A stretch of DNA of 55,630 nt from an uncultured Gammaproteobacteria bacterium (GCA_902519405.1 CABYJX010000007.1:1-55630); one strand, 5' to 3'; counted from the stretch's first letter, positions 25,384 through 34,229 are shown. Numbers and translations: made by a program. The notes: generated by a model not told the origin, from the sequence alone.

Positions 25384-26136
25384 TTATTGTGCGGTAAAGC
25401 CGCCGTCTACAGTTAATACTGATCCTTGGCATAGACTGGAATCAGGTGAAGCAAAGAAAAGAATTGCCCCTGCTACTTCATCTGCAGTACCCATTCTTCC
25501 AATTGGCATGGTGCCTTTTAACATTTTTTGAGCTTCTGCTTTGTCAGGCATCAAGTTAGTCCATCTATCCATCATTCCTGTCTCAATAACTCCAGGACAG
25601 ACACAATTAATTCTTACTCCTGTATTGGCTAGTTCAATAGCCATATCTCGAGTGAAAACAACTAATCCTCCTTTTGCACTTCCATAAGCGGTAGATAAAG
25701 GAAAACCAACTAATCCATTTAATGAGGAAATATTGATAACGCTTCCTGATCCAATATTGACCATACCTGGAACAACATATTTACACATTAACCACGGCCC
25801 TTTTAGGTCAGTATCAAGAACCCTATCCCACTCCTCAAGTGTTGTTTTATCATAAGTCTGATTTAATTCAGAGCCAGCATTGTTAACAAGAACGTCTACT
25901 TTGTCCCATATTTTGTATGCATATTCTGAAACGGTTTTGACCTCGGCTTCAATCCTGACGTCACATTTTATTGCATCTACTTCAGATCCCATGTCCTCAG
26001 CAAATGATTTTGCATTGTCAATATCGATATCTGCTATTAGGACCTGTGCACCCTCTTTAACAAAGCGTTTAACTGTTGCTGCGCCAATACCACTTGATCC
26101 ACCGGTAACTATGCATTTTAAACCTTTAAGACGCAC
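25384..26136 (-). CDS. Short-chain dehydrogenase/reductase (classical SDR)
   Basis: 250 residues from GTG 26136 (AGAGGA seven bases upstream). Classical SDR: TGGSSGIGAA cofactor loop, ADID after the second strand (NAD preference likely), NNAG, catalytic Ser in NISSLNG, YGSAKGG with catalytic Tyr and Lys, PGVIETGM, and the end SSLCQGSVLTVDGGFTAQ. The substrate cannot be told from sequence. Stands alone on the minus strand. Confidence 0.9.
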   Translation of the reverse strand: MRLKGLKCIVTGGSSGIGAATVKRFVKEGAQVLIADIDIDNAKSFAEDMGSEVDAIKCDVRIEAEVKTVSEYAYKIWDKVDVLVNNAGSELNQTYDKTTLEEWDRVLDTDLKGPWLMCKYVVPGMVNIGSGSVINISSLNGLVGFPLSTAYGSAKGGLVVFTRDMAIELANTGVRINCVCPGVIETGMMDRWTNLMPDKAEAQKMLKGTMPIGRMGTADEVAGAILFFASPDSSLCQGSVLTVDGGFTAQ

Positions 26137-26216
26137 AATTAGTCCTCTATCATTGTCAGATATTTTTCACAATCATTCAGGATCAGTAGCAAAGTCGTGA
26201 GTGGATGATTAGCATT

Positions 26217-26414
26217 CTAGTCATTTCGATGATCCATAGCCCATGGAAAACCGATGAGCACATAAGCTGAAAAAGCGAAAAAGGCTGAGAAGGCTATTGC
26301 ACTGAATATATCTGAGGGATCTTTATATAAAGTGGATGAGAAAATGACAATACTGATTATCCAACAGCATACTCCTGCTCTCCCAACAATCCTTCTAATC
26401 CAATTTATATTCAT
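26217..26414 (-). CDS. Small two-helix membrane protein of unknown function
   Basis: 65 residues from ATG 26414 (AAGG nine bases upstream; a TTG at 26441 would lengthen it by nine residues). Two hydrophobic helices (GVCCWIISIVIFSSTLY and SAIAFSAFFAFSAYVLIGF) joined by KDPSDIF, with an Arg-rich N-terminus (WIRRIVGRAG). Upstream motif copy 3 lies 36-73 bases before the start. Not recognised. Confidence 0.55.
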   Translation of the reverse strand: MNINWIRRIVGRAGVCCWIISIVIFSSTLYKDPSDIFSAIAFSAFFAFSAYVLIGFPWAMDHRND

Positions 26415-26449
26415 TTCAAAATACCTTGGTTCCACCTTCAATCCTACAC

Positions 26450-26487
26450 AAATTCACCTAAACATCCTACTGCCTGATTAGGTTTAT
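26450..26487 (-). promoter_or_regulatory. GCAGTAGGA upstream motif, copy 3
   Basis: On the minus strand reads aacctaatcaggcagtagga followed by tgtttaggtgaatt. The closest match to copy 1. The core lies 59 bases before the ATG at 26414. Confidence 0.6.
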
Positions 26488-26774
26488 AGGACGGTATTTA
26501 TTGCAGAGTTGCGCTAGTCTTGCGCTCGACAACTTTCAACAATGATTTATTTTTGACCATGATTTTTGCATAGATAATAGCTTTTTTAAGTCGTCTTCTA
26601 GCATCCCGTAACTCAAAAGCATTAAAAAGATTTTAAGTTAGCTAAAACTGGAATTCACAACGACTTAGTTATATAAGAAGAAAGTGCTGACACACCGAGT
26701 AAGTCCAAAACATTACTAAGCCAGACAATTTCTGGGATTTGTACTGATGTTCTTACAGCCAGAATATTTCGGTT

Positions 26775-26816
26775 AACTATAGAAACTCCATCATAAAAGA
26801 TGAAGTTTCTATAGTT
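26775..26816. terminator. 18-bp-arm hairpin at the end of the QPPPGG gene
   Basis: AACTATAGAAACTCCATC and GATGAAGTTTCTATAGTT pair with one mismatch around the loop ATAAAA, four bases past the stop of the minus-strand gene. No U tract follows, so it may be a 3' stabiliser rather than an intrinsic terminator. Confidence 0.6.
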
Positions 26817-26820
26817 GGGC

Positions 26821-27330
26821 TTAGATACATTCAGGTGGGGGCCTGCAACCTGGTTTTGGGAAACAACCACGAGGTGCTAGTCCATTAATCCATTCTCCCA
26901 TACAAGCCGCTGGGAATGGTTTACAGCGATTAGGGATCTTCGCCATATCGCATGCATTGGGCTGTCCACCCGAAGGAGGCTGTCCACCCGAAGGAGGCTG
27001 TCCACTAGGAGGAGGCTGTCCACCGTAGTTGTATTGCCCACCGGGAGGAGACTGTCCACCGGGAGGAGGCTGTCCACCGGGAGGAGGTTGTCCACCGGGA
27101 GGCGGCTGTCCACCGGGAGGCGGCTGTCCACCGGGAGGAGGTTGTCCACCGAGAGGCGGCTGTCCACCGGGAGGAGGTTGTCCACCGGGAGGCGGCTGTC
27201 CACCGGGAGGAGGTTGTCCACCATAGTTATACTGTCCACTAGGGGGAGGCTGTGCAATTAAACTGATCGAGGCAGAAAGCCCAGAAATTGCCACGATTTT
27301 GATCAAGATATGCTTCCAATTCGTGCTCAT
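26821..27330 (-). CDS. Secreted QPPPGG-repeat protein with Cys-rich C-terminus
   Basis: 169 residues. A signal peptide (HILIKIVAISGLSASISLIA) is followed by about 15 hexapeptide units GGQPPP (residues about 27-125), interrupted by two QYNYGG units. The last 45 residues form a small domain with six cysteines (NACDMAKIPNRCKPFPAACMG, RGCFPKPGCRPPPECI), likely disulfide-bonded. Pro/Gly-rich repeats suggest an extended surface or envelope linker. The 18-bp DNA repeat leaves all other frames open; those are shadows. No family assigned. Confidence 0.75.
   Translation of the reverse strand: MSTNWKHILIKIVAISGLSASISLIAQPPPSGQYNYGGQPPPGGQPPPGGQPPPGGQPPLGGQPPPGGQPPPGGQPPPGGQPPPGGQPPPGGQSPPGGQYNYGGQPPPSGQPPSGGQPPSGGQPNACDMAKIPNRCKPFPAACMGEWINGLAPRGCFPKPGCRPPPECI
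26964..27247 (-). repeat. 18-bp tandem repeat (QPPPGG coding)
   Basis: Units of ggaggcggctgtccaccg with small changes (ggaggagg, gagaggcgg). Prone to slippage, so the copy number may differ between strains or be misassembled. Confidence 0.9.
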
Positions 27331-27575
27331 AGAACTATTCCTCTGAGAATTTTAGAAGTTTAAGCCTTGGTCACTTTGTTCGCGTTATTCGGAGAGTATA
27401 ATCAGACAGCAGGAATTATCGAGTCTTAATATGACAATAATTGATATTTTTATGTTGATGTATTAGTGAAGATGTCACCATTCAAGAATTTTTTTTTAAG
27501 CATGACTATTTTTATAACGCGGGCTCGTATCTAGATGTTTGATGGCTTCTCCTTTATCTTCTTCAAATTCCTTAA

Positions 27576-28310
27576 TCACTGGAATATATTGGGATATTTA
27601 GTCATTGAATTTTGGAAGGCTTCGGCCATTATCGGGCTTGCTTTTTTTATATAATAGCCCTGTACGGCTAGAGCTGGTTTCACATGAGAAGCCATATCTG
27701 CGGCATATTCATTAAATTTTTGTCCAGTAGAGGTTTTATGAAATTTGGTTATTTCTCTGAGCTCATCTGTCGAGAAATGGCGACCCCAAGTTGCTAATGC
27801 AATACTATCGGAAAATCCTACTCTTATAAAATATTCAGACATGACGTCCTCTATTTCCTCGATAAATAACTTACTAATCCAAAGATTAAGTTCTACCCCT
27901 TTTGCTATTGCCTGTTCTTGAAGTGTTTGTGCAAGACCCTCTGAAAATCCAGCAATAATTCCTTCCACATAGCGCTCGCTTGTGCTTAGGCTGCCCATGA
28001 CTTTGTGCAGTTCTAATGCCGCTTGTTTTCTAGCCGCAGGTAACTCTTCTATTTCCCGAATCAGATCATCGCTAGCAACCGTATCAGCCAAGGTATCCGT
28101 GATTAACCCAGGTAATTGTTTAATTTCCTGAATCAGATTATCACTAGCAACTGTATCAACAAAAGCATCTGAAACTATTACCCCAAGATCATCATCGGTA
28201 TGGGCCACTTGTCCAATACAAGTGAACAATAAGAAAAAGACTAGATTTAAACCTTTCTTAAATAATTTTTTCTTGATGGTAGCTTGGGTTCCAAATTGGA
28301 ATTGCATCAT
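27576..28310 (-). CDS. Secreted DUF2059-domain protein with internal duplication
   Basis: 244 residues. Signal peptide GLNLVFFLLFTCIGQVAHT. Two adjacent copies of a roughly 27-residue segment follow (AFVDTVASDNLIQEIKQLPG and TLADTVASDDLIREIEELPA). The second half is a DUF2059 helical domain: WGRHFSTDELREITKFHKTS followed by TGQKFNEYAA. The family is periplasmic with unknown role. ATG at 28310 or 28307. Upstream motif copy 4 lies about 60 bases before it. Confidence 0.8.
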   Translation of the reverse strand: MMQFQFGTQATIKKKLFKKGLNLVFFLLFTCIGQVAHTDDDLGVIVSDAFVDTVASDNLIQEIKQLPGLITDTLADTVASDDLIREIEELPAARKQAALELHKVMGSLSTSERYVEGIIAGFSEGLAQTLQEQAIAKGVELNLWISKLFIEEIEDVMSEYFIRVGFSDSIALATWGRHFSTDELREITKFHKTSTGQKFNEYAADMASHVKPALAVQGYYIKKASPIMAEAFQNSMTKYPNIFQ

Positions 28311-28345
28311 TTTTCAATCCTCTCATTCTTGTCTTGTACTTATAC

Positions 28346-28384
28346 CTTGATCTACCTGAATATCCTACTGCTAGATTGGTTAAA
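28346..28384 (-). promoter_or_regulatory. GCAGTAGGA upstream motif, copy 4
   Basis: On the minus strand reads ttaaccaatctagcagtagg followed by atattcaggtagat. The core lies 61 bases before the DUF2059 start. Confidence 0.55.
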
Positions 28385-28538
28385 TAAACTCGCGATTATC
28401 CATACAAGGGCCTAGCAAAAATTTATTGGTTTCGTAATCATTTAAAGCCTCAAAAATCTTGAAGTGTGCTTTTCTAATCATAGATAAGCTATATTTTCTT
28501 CGTCAGCGACAAAATTCACTGGCAATTATTCTATATAA

Positions 28539-29918
28539 TCATTTGCCATTATCTGCTGATCTTTGATGTAGCTCCATACCGATCGCGGTCCAGTTTGCAA
28601 AACCTTTCCAGTACCTAGGGTCTTTGGTATCAGTTCTCGGTGAATCATTAGACATAATTGAAAGGTTCAAGTAATCGTTATACTTTTTTTCCTCGCCTAG
28701 CAAATGTTTACCGAGAAAAGCAGTTATGAAGTGTTGGTTAATATTATTAAGCCTGCGATTATCCCATGCAGGTTCCTGGTAATGAGCGTATTCTCGCGGA
28801 TAAAGATCTGCCAGAGGTGGAGCGGGATTTGTAGCCACCTCATGAATTGCATTTTGAAATATCAATAAATAGCGATCTGAATTAATTGCATTATCAAAGA
28901 GCCATTGCGCTGCGGTAAAACCGGTTGTTTGATCTTGGTCACCTACGATGAAAAGGCTAGGTATTCTAAGATTTTTTATCCCGACTTGACTCCAAAATCC
29001 CGCAGGAGCAAAAGGGGCAAAGGCGACAATCACTTTTATTCGTTTATCCAGCGTGGCACCGAAGTTTGGATTGTCAGCCTGGAAGTCTATTAAATAGGGT
29101 TCAGGAATATCTCCTGGGAAATAAAGGGCTTGCTTACTAGCGCCGACACCTGCTGCACTCAATGCGCCGTATGTGCCCATAGAATAACCAATGACTGCGG
29201 TAAGTTCGGCATTAACCATTTGAAATAAAAATGATTCTGGGTTTCGGCTCATATTGGCCAGTGCCTGAATAACAAAGTTTATATCACGAGGTCTATGTAC
29301 CATTGTGCTGCTTATCGATTCAACATCAGCGTGGGTGGACCCTTCGTGATCTATGGCCACTACAATATATCCCTTTGATGTTAAGTTTTCCGCCAACCAG
29401 GTCATCATCACTCGAGATCCAGAATAGCCATGAGAAACTATTACTAAGGGGAAGGTCATACCCCCCGAGTCTATCGCTGCATCACGTGCAGCTCTTCCCC
29501 CAAACTGGAATTGCAAATTTGGTCGATCTGGATTATTCGGACCGTGTCCAAGCACGTCACTATATATTGTGATTTGTTGTTGATTCCCTAAAAGTTTGGC
29601 GGGATACCATACCTCTAGCGTTAGTTTGCGCTCGTAGCGAGAAATGGGCTTTCCTTTTGTGAGATTGAGTAGGTCCGGCTGGTTTGGATTGACCACTTGC
29701 AGGGTACGAACACCTACTTTATACCCGCCTCGGGTAGCTAATTCAGGTGAATCTCCACGAGGATCTCCATAGAAAAAATCTGTTTCAATAAGGTCGGCAC
29801 ATCCATGTTTCGTATACTCCGTCGGATTATGATCAAGGTGTGGAGCGCCACATTCATGTAGAGCATGAGCGTCGATAGTCAGAATCAATAAAACTACTAG
29901 TATTGTAAGCTCTCGCAT
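28539..29918 (-). CDS. Secreted alpha/beta hydrolase (dienelactone/PAF-acetylhydrolase-like)
   Basis: 459 residues from ATG 29918, where GAGG lies six bases upstream and a signal peptide starts (ELTILVVLLILTIDAHA). A start at 29966 would put 16 polar residues before it. Hydrolase marks: TFPLVIVSHGYSGSR oxyanion strand, AIDHEGSTHAD, nucleophile GYSMGTYG, acid in FIVGDQDQTTG and the catalytic His in NAIHEVATNP. Fold and size resemble PAF-acetylhydrolase and dienelactone-type esterases acting outside the cytoplasm. Substrate not known. Confidence 0.85.
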   Translation of the reverse strand: MRELTILVVLLILTIDAHALHECGAPHLDHNPTEYTKHGCADLIETDFFYGDPRGDSPELATRGGYKVGVRTLQVVNPNQPDLLNLTKGKPISRYERKLTLEVWYPAKLLGNQQQITIYSDVLGHGPNNPDRPNLQFQFGGRAARDAAIDSGGMTFPLVIVSHGYSGSRVMMTWLAENLTSKGYIVVAIDHEGSTHADVESISSTMVHRPRDINFVIQALANMSRNPESFLFQMVNAELTAVIGYSMGTYGALSAAGVGASKQALYFPGDIPEPYLIDFQADNPNFGATLDKRIKVIVAFAPFAPAGFWSQVGIKNLRIPSLFIVGDQDQTTGFTAAQWLFDNAINSDRYLLIFQNAIHEVATNPAPPLADLYPREYAHYQEPAWDNRRLNNINQHFITAFLGKHLLGEEKKYNDYLNLSIMSNDSPRTDTKDPRYWKGFANWTAIGMELHQRSADNGK

Positions 29919-30282
29919 AACTAACCTCGGAGGAAAATTAAAAATGGGACTCTGCCCTAATCGCATTCGGTCATGTTAAACTAGGTTCTGTAACACGCAA
30001 AGGTATAGTCATCCCATGCCGGTCGATCACTGCTAAGTGGTTTGTTAGGACATGGTCTGGGATCATTTCCGATCGGGTTATTTCAGGGCTCTTCTTAAGC
30101 CTCTTCTCCTTTTTCTACATTAATGCGTAGCGAGCTCACACCTATAGCTCATAACTTTTATAAATAATCGAATCAAGATCAACCAGTTTTCAAACTGCAA
30201 CCAGATTGCGTAGTGGACATAAGTGTTGCACAAATCGCTAGAGATCTATGATCGGGAACGATATTTAGAGTAAGCCACCGTA
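29919..30282. other. Gene-free spacer
   Basis: No gene, RNA or repeat recognised in these 364 bases. It probably holds the promoter of the minus-strand hydrolase and the 3' flank of the DmdA-like gene. Confidence 0.5.
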
Positions 30283-31434
30283 TCATGAGCTTGCTAAAGT
30301 TTTCCCAGGATCGTGGAAGGGTTGTTCCACGATTCGACCGGAGCGAGTTCCCTCCGACGTTATTACTTCTAAAGAAGTACTTAAACTACTGTATTTTGAA
30401 TCTATTATTGCTAGAGCGATATTTTTCTCTAGTCTCGGAGAAAAAATGGCTGAGGTAATATGTCCTATCTTGCTTGCATTTATTATCACTGGCCAGCGTT
30501 CATTATTTGCGGAAGCTAATGGATCTCCACTTATTTCTAAACCGACGAGCGTACGACTCACGCCAAATGAGCTGATTTCTTTTAGGGCATCCTTACCAAT
30601 AAAGTTAGCTTGCATATCCAGATCTACAAGATGCCCTAGACCAAGCTCAAATGGGTTGCAACTGCTATCCATATCTGCATGGTAAGACAGCATACCAGCT
30701 TCTATACGTCTAATAGCTGAAGTGTGTCCGGCTTTGAGTCCGTGGGGCTCTCCTGCTTTCATGATTCGTTCCCATAGCTCATCTCCTTTAGTACCATCAC
30801 GAAGGAATAGCTCATAACCTAACTCGCTCGACCAACCTGTTCGAGAGACAATGAGTGGTATTTGATGCAAATTATATTCACGAAACCAGTAATAGCGGAG
30901 ATCCTTAATCGTATCACCAAAAAGCTCTATCATGATTTGTCTTGAGCAAGGCCCCTGTAATTGGAGGGGTGAGACGTCTGGTTCACAAATATCTACATTC
31001 AGACCTGAGTTAACCGCTACTCCCTGTGCCCACAGTAAAATATCGCTATCAGCCAGAGACAACCAAAAGTGATTATCGGCAAGTCGAAGAAGCACTGGAT
31101 CATTCAGAATACCTCCGCGACTATTAGTAATGAGGACATATTTGCATTGGCCTACCCGTAAGTCTGACAAATTACGGGGGGTAAGCTTTTGTATAAAGGT
31201 TTTGGCGTCGGGTCCGGTTATTTCAACTTGCCTCTCAACAGCGACATCGCTCAAAGTTGCGGTATTTACTAAATTCCAGAAGTTTTGCACTGGATCACCA
31301 AAGTCCCTGGGAATATACATATGGTTATACACAGAGAACTGTTTCGCTCCCCACCTTAATGTGGCTTCAAAGTAAGGGGATTTTCGTATTTGCGTTCCAA
31401 ACCCGATCCCCGCGATTTCATCTGGAGATATCAT
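30283..31434 (-). CDS. DmdA-like GcvT-family protein (tetrahydrofolate-dependent demethylase family)
   Basis: 383 residues from ATG 31434 (GAGGCG seven bases upstream; the TTG at 31482 adds 16). Both GcvT domains are present. Segments shared with DMSP demethylase DmdA are YNHMYIPRDFGDP, ERQVEITGPDA, KLTPRNLSDLRVGQCKY, GGILNDPVLLRLA, WLSLADSDILLWAQG, EPDVSPLQLQGP and GLGHLVDLD. The RTGWSSELGYELFL segment departs from the RSGYSKQGGFEIY I remember for Ruegeria DmdA, so it may be a paralogue with another methyl donor. The family transfers one-carbon units to tetrahydrofolate in the cytosol. No other DMSP gene is nearby. Confidence 0.8.
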   Translation of the reverse strand: MISPDEIAGIGFGTQIRKSPYFEATLRWGAKQFSVYNHMYIPRDFGDPVQNFWNLVNTATLSDVAVERQVEITGPDAKTFIQKLTPRNLSDLRVGQCKYVLITNSRGGILNDPVLLRLADNHFWLSLADSDILLWAQGVAVNSGLNVDICEPDVSPLQLQGPCSRQIMIELFGDTIKDLRYYWFREYNLHQIPLIVSRTGWSSELGYELFLRDGTKGDELWERIMKAGEPHGLKAGHTSAIRRIEAGMLSYHADMDSSCNPFELGLGHLVDLDMQANFIGKDALKEISSFGVSRTLVGLEISGDPLASANNERWPVIINASKIGHITSAIFSPRLEKNIALAIIDSKYSSLSTSLEVITSEGTRSGRIVEQPFHDPGKTLASS

Positions 31435-31554
31435 CAATTCGCCTCGCTGATTTCCTACAGTGCTGAGTAGATATATTGCCAAAATAATGCCAGATAAACA
31501 CTAGACCTCTCCAATATTTCAAAGGGGTGTTACATCTCTAGAGAAAATCGGTCA

Positions 31555-32082
31555 TTAGCCACTTAATTGCTCCACTTTTTTGGAGATGATGTTCACATTG
31601 ATAAATTTAATTCTGGGCTTAGAATTTTCCACGACAATGTAGGCACTTTCCATCCACTTTATAGCTACGCTCATAGACTGGCCGTGCCTAAATTTACCTT
31701 GGTTTTGATAGGTTAGATGAGCGGAGTGGTTATCAAGTGAAACTCTAAAATCTGTCAAAGTCCAAGAGGTCTCAATTAATGGATCCGCATTTGGGTCAGT
31801 ATGCGTGAGGTAATCATGGAAGGATTCTAAATTCATAATTTTCTTAGATTCAAATATCTGGAAATCTTTGGTAACTATCGCATCTAAAATTCCTTCTCTG
31901 TACACATCTATATCCAGTAGTGAATAAAAATGCTTGACTAGGTTACGCGCAGTCGAAGCATCTAAGTTAGTAGTGTTCTCTAATGAAGAGGCAGATGCCC
32001 TAAAAGTAGTTGCTAATATCACAGACAAAATTAGAAGCCGTAACGTAATAGAGAGTACTAATGATGTTTTATATGAATACAC
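31555..32082 (-). CDS. Secreted NTF2/SnoaL-like protein
   Basis: 175 residues from GTG 32082 (AGGAGG four bases upstream). Signal peptide LRLLILSVILATTFRASA, then a SnoaL-like fold: the helix ARNLVKHFYSLLDIDVYREGILDAIVTKDFQIF, LESFHDYLTH, SWTLTDFRVSLDNHSAHLTYQNQGK and a closing strand SKPRIKFINV. These folds include many non-enzymatic proteins, and no active-site residues can be picked. Possibly cotranscribed with neither neighbour. Confidence 0.7.
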   Translation of the reverse strand: MYSYKTSLVLSITLRLLILSVILATTFRASASSLENTTNLDASTARNLVKHFYSLLDIDVYREGILDAIVTKDFQIFESKKIMNLESFHDYLTHTDPNADPLIETSWTLTDFRVSLDNHSAHLTYQNQGKFRHGQSMSVAIKWMESAYIVVENSKPRIKFINVNIISKKVEQLSG

Positions 32083-32115
32083 AAAACCTCCTATCTGATT
32101 GTTTTTCCCATGAAT

Positions 32116-32388
32116 CTATCGATACTTATATTGAGAGGGGCAATAACCTCGCGAAATCGAAAATCCTCGCATTTTCAAATGCTTCGTTCTTCGCCCCCTA
32201 ACACGAGCACGCCACCGCTTGAAGGCCGACTTCTTTAATAGTCTTCGCATAAGTATTATGACCTCAGTTTCAGAGAAGCCATAGCATTCGTCAATAGCCT
32301 CAAATGGCGTGCGATCTTCCCAAGCCATCTCTATGATTCTGGATACATCGAAATTACTTAATGCGTTCTCTTTACAAAATGAGTCCAT
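32116..32388 (-). CDS. TIGR03643/DUF2805 family protein
   Basis: 90 residues. Strong family pattern: SRIIEMAWEDRTPFEAID, YGFSETEVIILMRR, LKKSAFKRWRARVRGRRTKH. The helix-turn-helix-like core with a basic end suggests nucleic-acid binding, but the function is unknown. A DUF5522 protein, often encoded beside this family in other genomes, lies 1.8 kb away on the same strand. ATG 32388. Confidence 0.9.
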   Translation of the reverse strand: MDSFCKENALSNFDVSRIIEMAWEDRTPFEAIDECYGFSETEVIILMRRLLKKSAFKRWRARVRGRRTKHLKMRGFSISRGYCPSQYKYR

Positions 32389-32552
32389 AAAGAAGCACTT
32401 AGATCTAATTTTTCATTCACTCTTCCAGCGGATATTACTGGGCCGCAGAGCATACTTTTGCAGTAAAAATTTTGCGCACTACTGATCTATTAGACTGTAC
32501 GTATCGTAATTGATCTAGGATCTATACTTTACAAATGTTAAAGGAGTAAATT

Positions 32553-32762
32553 ATGAAGAGTATTGCAATGTTATTAGTCTTAGGCTTTAACGCTATTGGC
32601 TTATCCTCGTTTGTCCACGCAGGACATTGCGGTGGAAGCCATTCGGATGATACAGCACAAAATGAGATGACCAAGACTGGGGGAGACGCGAAGGCTGATT
32701 CAGTAGAAGAGTCTGAATCAGAGCAGGCCTCGGAAGAGACGTCAGAGGTTGTAGAATCGTAG
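32553..32762 (+). CDS. Small secreted acidic protein of unknown function
   Basis: 69 residues with a strong AAAGGAG eight bases before the ATG. Signal peptide IAMLLVLGFNAIGLSSFVHA, then AGHCGGSHSDD and a very acidic Ser/Glu tail (SVEESESEQASEETSEVVES). The HCGGSH motif could hold a metal ion. It resembles the small secreted acidic peptides common in marine gammaproteobacteria, but no named family is recognised. Confidence 0.8.
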   Translation: MKSIAMLLVLGFNAIGLSSFVHAGHCGGSHSDDTAQNEMTKTGGDAKADSVEESESEQASEETSEVVES

Positions 32763-33200
32763 CCCCGAAGTAGAAGTTTCTTAAGATATTTCACTCAATA
32801 TTAGGTGAATCTATAAGAAATTTGAAAAAGGCGGTACGTTCGGCTTCTAGGTTCTATAAGGAAACCGTTCGTGCGGCCCCCATAAAAACCTCAGTCTGTC
32901 GACACTAAAGTCTAGATTCGGCTTTTATCTATTTGAAGAAGGCGACGCATTCGCGGTCACTTTGGCACAGGAGACTTTCTGGTACCGTATTTTCTGTCTA
33001 CCGCACGGAATATTGATGTTTAAGAGATGCAGTGAGAGCGCTTACTGGCAAAATTTTATGGGCATTATTGAAATTGTGATACTGCTCATCACGTGTAAAT
33101 AGTGAACTTACCAATTGTAATCTTTTGTCACTTTCTTCATGAGAAAGAGTGATTAAAGAAAATATTAAACAAATAATTAATACATATCCTTTACTGGACA
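32763..33200. other. Mostly gene-free spacer with two copies of a 28-bp segment
   Basis: atttgaaaaaggcggtacgt followed by tcggctt at 32820-32847 is echoed at 32931-32958 (atttgaagaaggcgacgcat). The 3' part of the spacer, from 32998, is taken up by a possible small secreted protein gene on the minus strand. Nothing else is recognised. Confidence 0.5.
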
Positions 33201-33201
33201 T
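32998..33201 (-). CDS. Possible small secreted protein
   Basis: 67 residues from ATG 33201 (GGAAAC seven bases upstream): hydrophobic start SSKGYVLIICLIFSLITLS then HEESDKRLQLVSSLFTRDEQ and a His/Asn-rich end. The signal-peptide shape supports a real gene. No homology recognised. Confidence 0.4.
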   Translation of the reverse strand: MSSKGYVLIICLIFSLITLSHEESDKRLQLVSSLFTRDEQYHNFNNAHKILPVSALTASLKHQYSVR

Positions 33202-33578
33202 AAGTTGGTTTCCATGCTCAATAATCAAAAGATTTGATAAAAGTTGTCACATGTTGATTATCTCAAATAATGGAAGCAATGAGTTGCCGATATCGAGCAT
33301 TTAAAGGTATTTCGTAATAATTTTGTAGTTTTAATATCAGCGATTAATCTTTGAAGCCTTCGCCACGTTATGTTGATTCATTGCTTTATTGATAAAAATA
33401 GTACTACTTAAGAGCCCCTGAGAGACCTCGTCCGGTGTAAAGTGGATGTTATTAAATCTTCCATGTGTGCGAAGAGTGACTTTAGAAGACTGTTTTCTTT
33501 GTAATATATGCACGCACCATCTGGGGATATGAGGATCAAATCTGCATTTGGTCGTTAATTTAAAAAAGAGGGATATTT

Positions 33579-34178
33579 ATGTCAATTACACTCTATCAAT
33601 CGACGGTAATTAGTTATTTACAGATCATACCTTCCATATTGAGGTGTCTCGATAAGGGACGAAAATTTTGTTTAATTAACGACATAGATCGAAATGAGTA
33701 TGTAAATGCTAGTCTTTATACAGATATGCTATCTCTGCATTTCCAAGTCATTGCACTAGTACATTTTTCAGAAGGAGCTTTGAATGGCGCTAGGGATGGA
33801 GTTATTGCTGGTCCCGACATGACACTAGCTTTCAGTTATGACAATCTTCAAAATTATCTAGAAAAATCATTAAAGAGGATAGAAAAGTGGAAACCCGAAG
33901 ATATTAACACGCTATCTGGAGGTGAAGTTTTATTTAAATATAATGAGATGGTATTACCATTTTCTACGGAAGACTTTTTCTGCACATATGCTACACCGCA
34001 TTTTTATTTTCGCGCCACGCTCATATATTCAATTCTCAGATCCAAGGGTGTTCCTGTAGGAATTGCAGATTACATAGGCATAGTAAAAACGACCCAGTCT
34101 TCACATATCCCCTCAGATAAACGTCAATATAGCGGTGAAGAATACCTACAATTTTTAGATCAGCTTGCCGGGCCGTGA
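33579..34178 (+). CDS. DUF1993 family protein
   Basis: 199 residues. Matches DUF1993: MSITLYQSTVISYLQIIPSI at the start, TDMLSLHFQVIALVHFSEGA, then DNLQNYLEKSLKRIE, GGEVLFKYNEMVLPFST, and ATPHFYFRATLIYSILRSKGVPVGIADYIG. The family has a DinB-like four-helix bundle, and its function is not known. The ATG has a GAGGG upstream. Monocistronic by spacing. Confidence 0.9.
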   Translation: MSITLYQSTVISYLQIIPSILRCLDKGRKFCLINDIDRNEYVNASLYTDMLSLHFQVIALVHFSEGALNGARDGVIAGPDMTLAFSYDNLQNYLEKSLKRIEKWKPEDINTLSGGEVLFKYNEMVLPFSTEDFFCTYATPHFYFRATLIYSILRSKGVPVGIADYIGIVKTTQSSHIPSDKRQYSGEEYLQFLDQLAGP

Positions 34179-34229
34179 ATTTAGAAAAGACCTCCAGTCG
34201 CGGGCGTATCTCACCTCACTGCGAGTGAT

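Larger units (their letters stand above)
26415..26820. other. Gene-free spacer with motif copy 3 and a long hairpin
   Basis: Apart from the upstream motif near 26450-26487 and the hairpin at 26775-26816, nothing is recognised. A 71-codon antisense frame here runs through the hairpin and is not accepted as a gene. Confidence 0.6.

Noticed and set aside
27029-27261. Long open frames on the plus strand and a second minus frame within the QPPPGG repeat
   Set aside because: The 18-bp repeat has no stop in several frames; only the minus frame with the signal peptide has a credible start and end.
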